From: an uncultured Methanoregula sp.
GTDB taxonomy: Archaea > Halobacteriota > Methanomicrobia > Methanomicrobiales > Methanospirillaceae
Assembly (NCBI RefSeq): GCF_963678795.1
Contig: NZ_OY787452.1
Location: forward strand, 124,001-188,000
Direction of reading: 5' to 3'
DNA: 64,000 bases
Positions within the stretch are counted from its first letter, which is position 1, and every line of letters begins with the position of its first letter. Both the position numbers and the translations under genes were made by a program. Below are positions 63,196 to 64,000 of the stretch, piece by piece. The notes under the pieces are model-generated. The model was not told the DNA's origin and ran no database searches. It was given only the letters and a program-made list of their open reading frames with translations.

Positions 63196-64000
63196 ATGGC
63201 GATTGACTGGTATAATGAATTTGTTGATCTGAACTACACTCCGGCGCGGGACGATCTCGTCTGCCTGTTTTATTTTGAACCGGCTGCAGGTATCGGGAAG
63301 GAAGAGGCAGCCGGCCGCATAGCCTCCGAGAGTTCTACGGGTACCTGGACAACGCTCTTCACCATGCCGCCGCGGATGAAAGCACTCCAGGCAACGGCAT
63401 TTGAGATCGAAGGAAATTTTGTCAAGATTGCCTATCCTCTCGCACTCTGGGAAGAAGGTAATGCCGTCCAGCTGATGAGCGGGATTGCAGGGAACATCTT
63501 CGGGATGAAAGCGCTCAAAAACCTGCGGCTTGTTGATGTCTCATTCCCTCAGGCGTACCTGAAACATTTCAGGGGCCCGCACTTTGGCAATGACGGGATC
63601 CGGAAGATGATGAAGATCACAAAACGCCCGCTGACCGGTGCGGTACCCAAGCCCAAGATCGGCTTTACGGCAAAGGAGCATGCCGAGGTCGGGTACGAGA
63701 CCTGGATGGGCGGGTTCGATTTCGTCAAGGACGACGAGAACCTGACCTCGGTCTCGTTCAACCGGTTCGATGACCGGGTGAAACTGATGACGAAACTGCG
63801 GGACAAGGCAGAGAAGGAGACCGGCGAGAAGAAATCCGCGTTCCTGAATATCACGGCCGATACCGAGACGATGAAGAAGCGGGCGGATCTTCTCGCGGAG
63901 TATGACTGGAACTATTGCATGATCGATGTAGTGGTAGCAGGGACTGCGAGTGTTATGACGATGCGGGATTACTGCTCCGATCTCGGGCTTGCCATACACG
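63196..64000 (+). CDS. rbcL: Form III RuBisCO large subunit, 5' part (runs off the right edge)
   Basis: The first 268 codons are present. The sequence begins MAIDWYNEFVDLNYTPARDD, and has GAVPKPKIGFTAKEHAEVGY with the lysine that binds substrate and GGFDFVKDDENLTSVSFNR with the lysine that is carbamylated to hold magnesium. This matches archaeal RuBisCO, which fixes CO2 onto ribulose 1,5-bisphosphate in AMP salvage, or in some Methanomicrobiales in the reductive hexulose-phosphate pathway. The C-terminal half lies outside the window, so integrity is unknown. Confidence 0.92.
   Translation, partial: MAIDWYNEFVDLNYTPARDDLVCLFYFEPAAGIGKEEAAGRIASESSTGTWTTLFTMPPRMKALQATAFEIEGNFVKIAYPLALWEEGNAVQLMSGIAGNIFGMKALKNLRLVDVSFPQAYLKHFRGPHFGNDGIRKMMKITKRPLTGAVPKPKIGFTAKEHAEVGYETWMGGFDFVKDDENLTSVSFNRFDDRVKLMTKLRDKAEKETGEKKSAFLNITADTETMKKRADLLAEYDWNYCMIDVVVAGTASVMTMRDYCSDLGLAIH

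Overview
The window is almost certainly from a methanogenic archaeon of the order Methanomicrobiales, probably close to Methanoregula, Methanosphaerula or Methanolinea. The genus is inference. Supporting signs are an archaeal nif operon in the order H-I1-I2-D-K-E-N, a form III RuBisCO, a PGF-CTERM-like surface protein, A/T-rich TATA boxes with oligo-T terminators, and an NrpR-type GGAA-N6-TTCC operator. No rRNA, complete tRNA or CRISPR array was found.

Layout: (1) 1-6.3 kb is an accessory stretch. It holds a complete IS481-type element with 15-bp target duplications, an exported protein, and an A/T-rich three-gene cassette (unknown protein, YwgA-like protein, PIN RNase) whose PIN gene is split by an IS5/ISH1-type element with 8-bp target duplications. 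(2) 6.6-18 kb carries copper export (CopA plus a 46-residue YHS protein), a UPF0316 membrane protein, a large surface protein with seven FG-GAP-like repeats, unknown and TPR proteins, ferritin and a DUF362 ferredoxin. (3) 18-39.4 kb is a nitrogen region. It contains a glutamate synthase-like FMN protein, a second NifI1/NifI2-like pair, glnK, amt and glnA, then modABC, an AnfO-like protein, a 2Fe-2S ferredoxin and nifNEKDI2I1H. Upstream of nif lie unknown small and membrane proteins. (4) 39.8-50.8 kb is an A/T-rich defence island: a type I restriction-modification operon with a PIN-domain protein between hsdM and hsdS, two further PD-(D/E)XK-like proteins, gene remnants and an IS5-family element. 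(5) 50.8-57.5 kb holds a Fic protein between a decayed copy of the uvrA 5' end and intact uvrA, followed by uvrC. (6) 57.5-64 kb has an AI-2E-type transporter, a response regulator, an HTH-PAS protein, an MscS-like membrane protein, a lipase-like hydrolase and the 5' part of a form III RuBisCO gene that runs off the window.

How the genes work together: ModABC supplies molybdate, NifHDK fixes N2, NifEN with the ferredoxin and AnfO-like protein serve cofactor assembly, and NifI1/I2 switch nitrogenase off. Amt, GlnK, GlnA and the GltB-like protein import and assimilate ammonium. A 24-bp palindrome between amt and glnA and a canonical NrpR-type site upstream of nif suggest shared repression by NrpR. 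The most novel object is the hsdR-hsdM-PIN-hsdS operon, an architecture that recalls the PrrC anticodon nuclease guarding a type I RM system but uses a different nuclease fold. Several genes are broken by single-base homopolymer slips, which may be real decay or assembly error.
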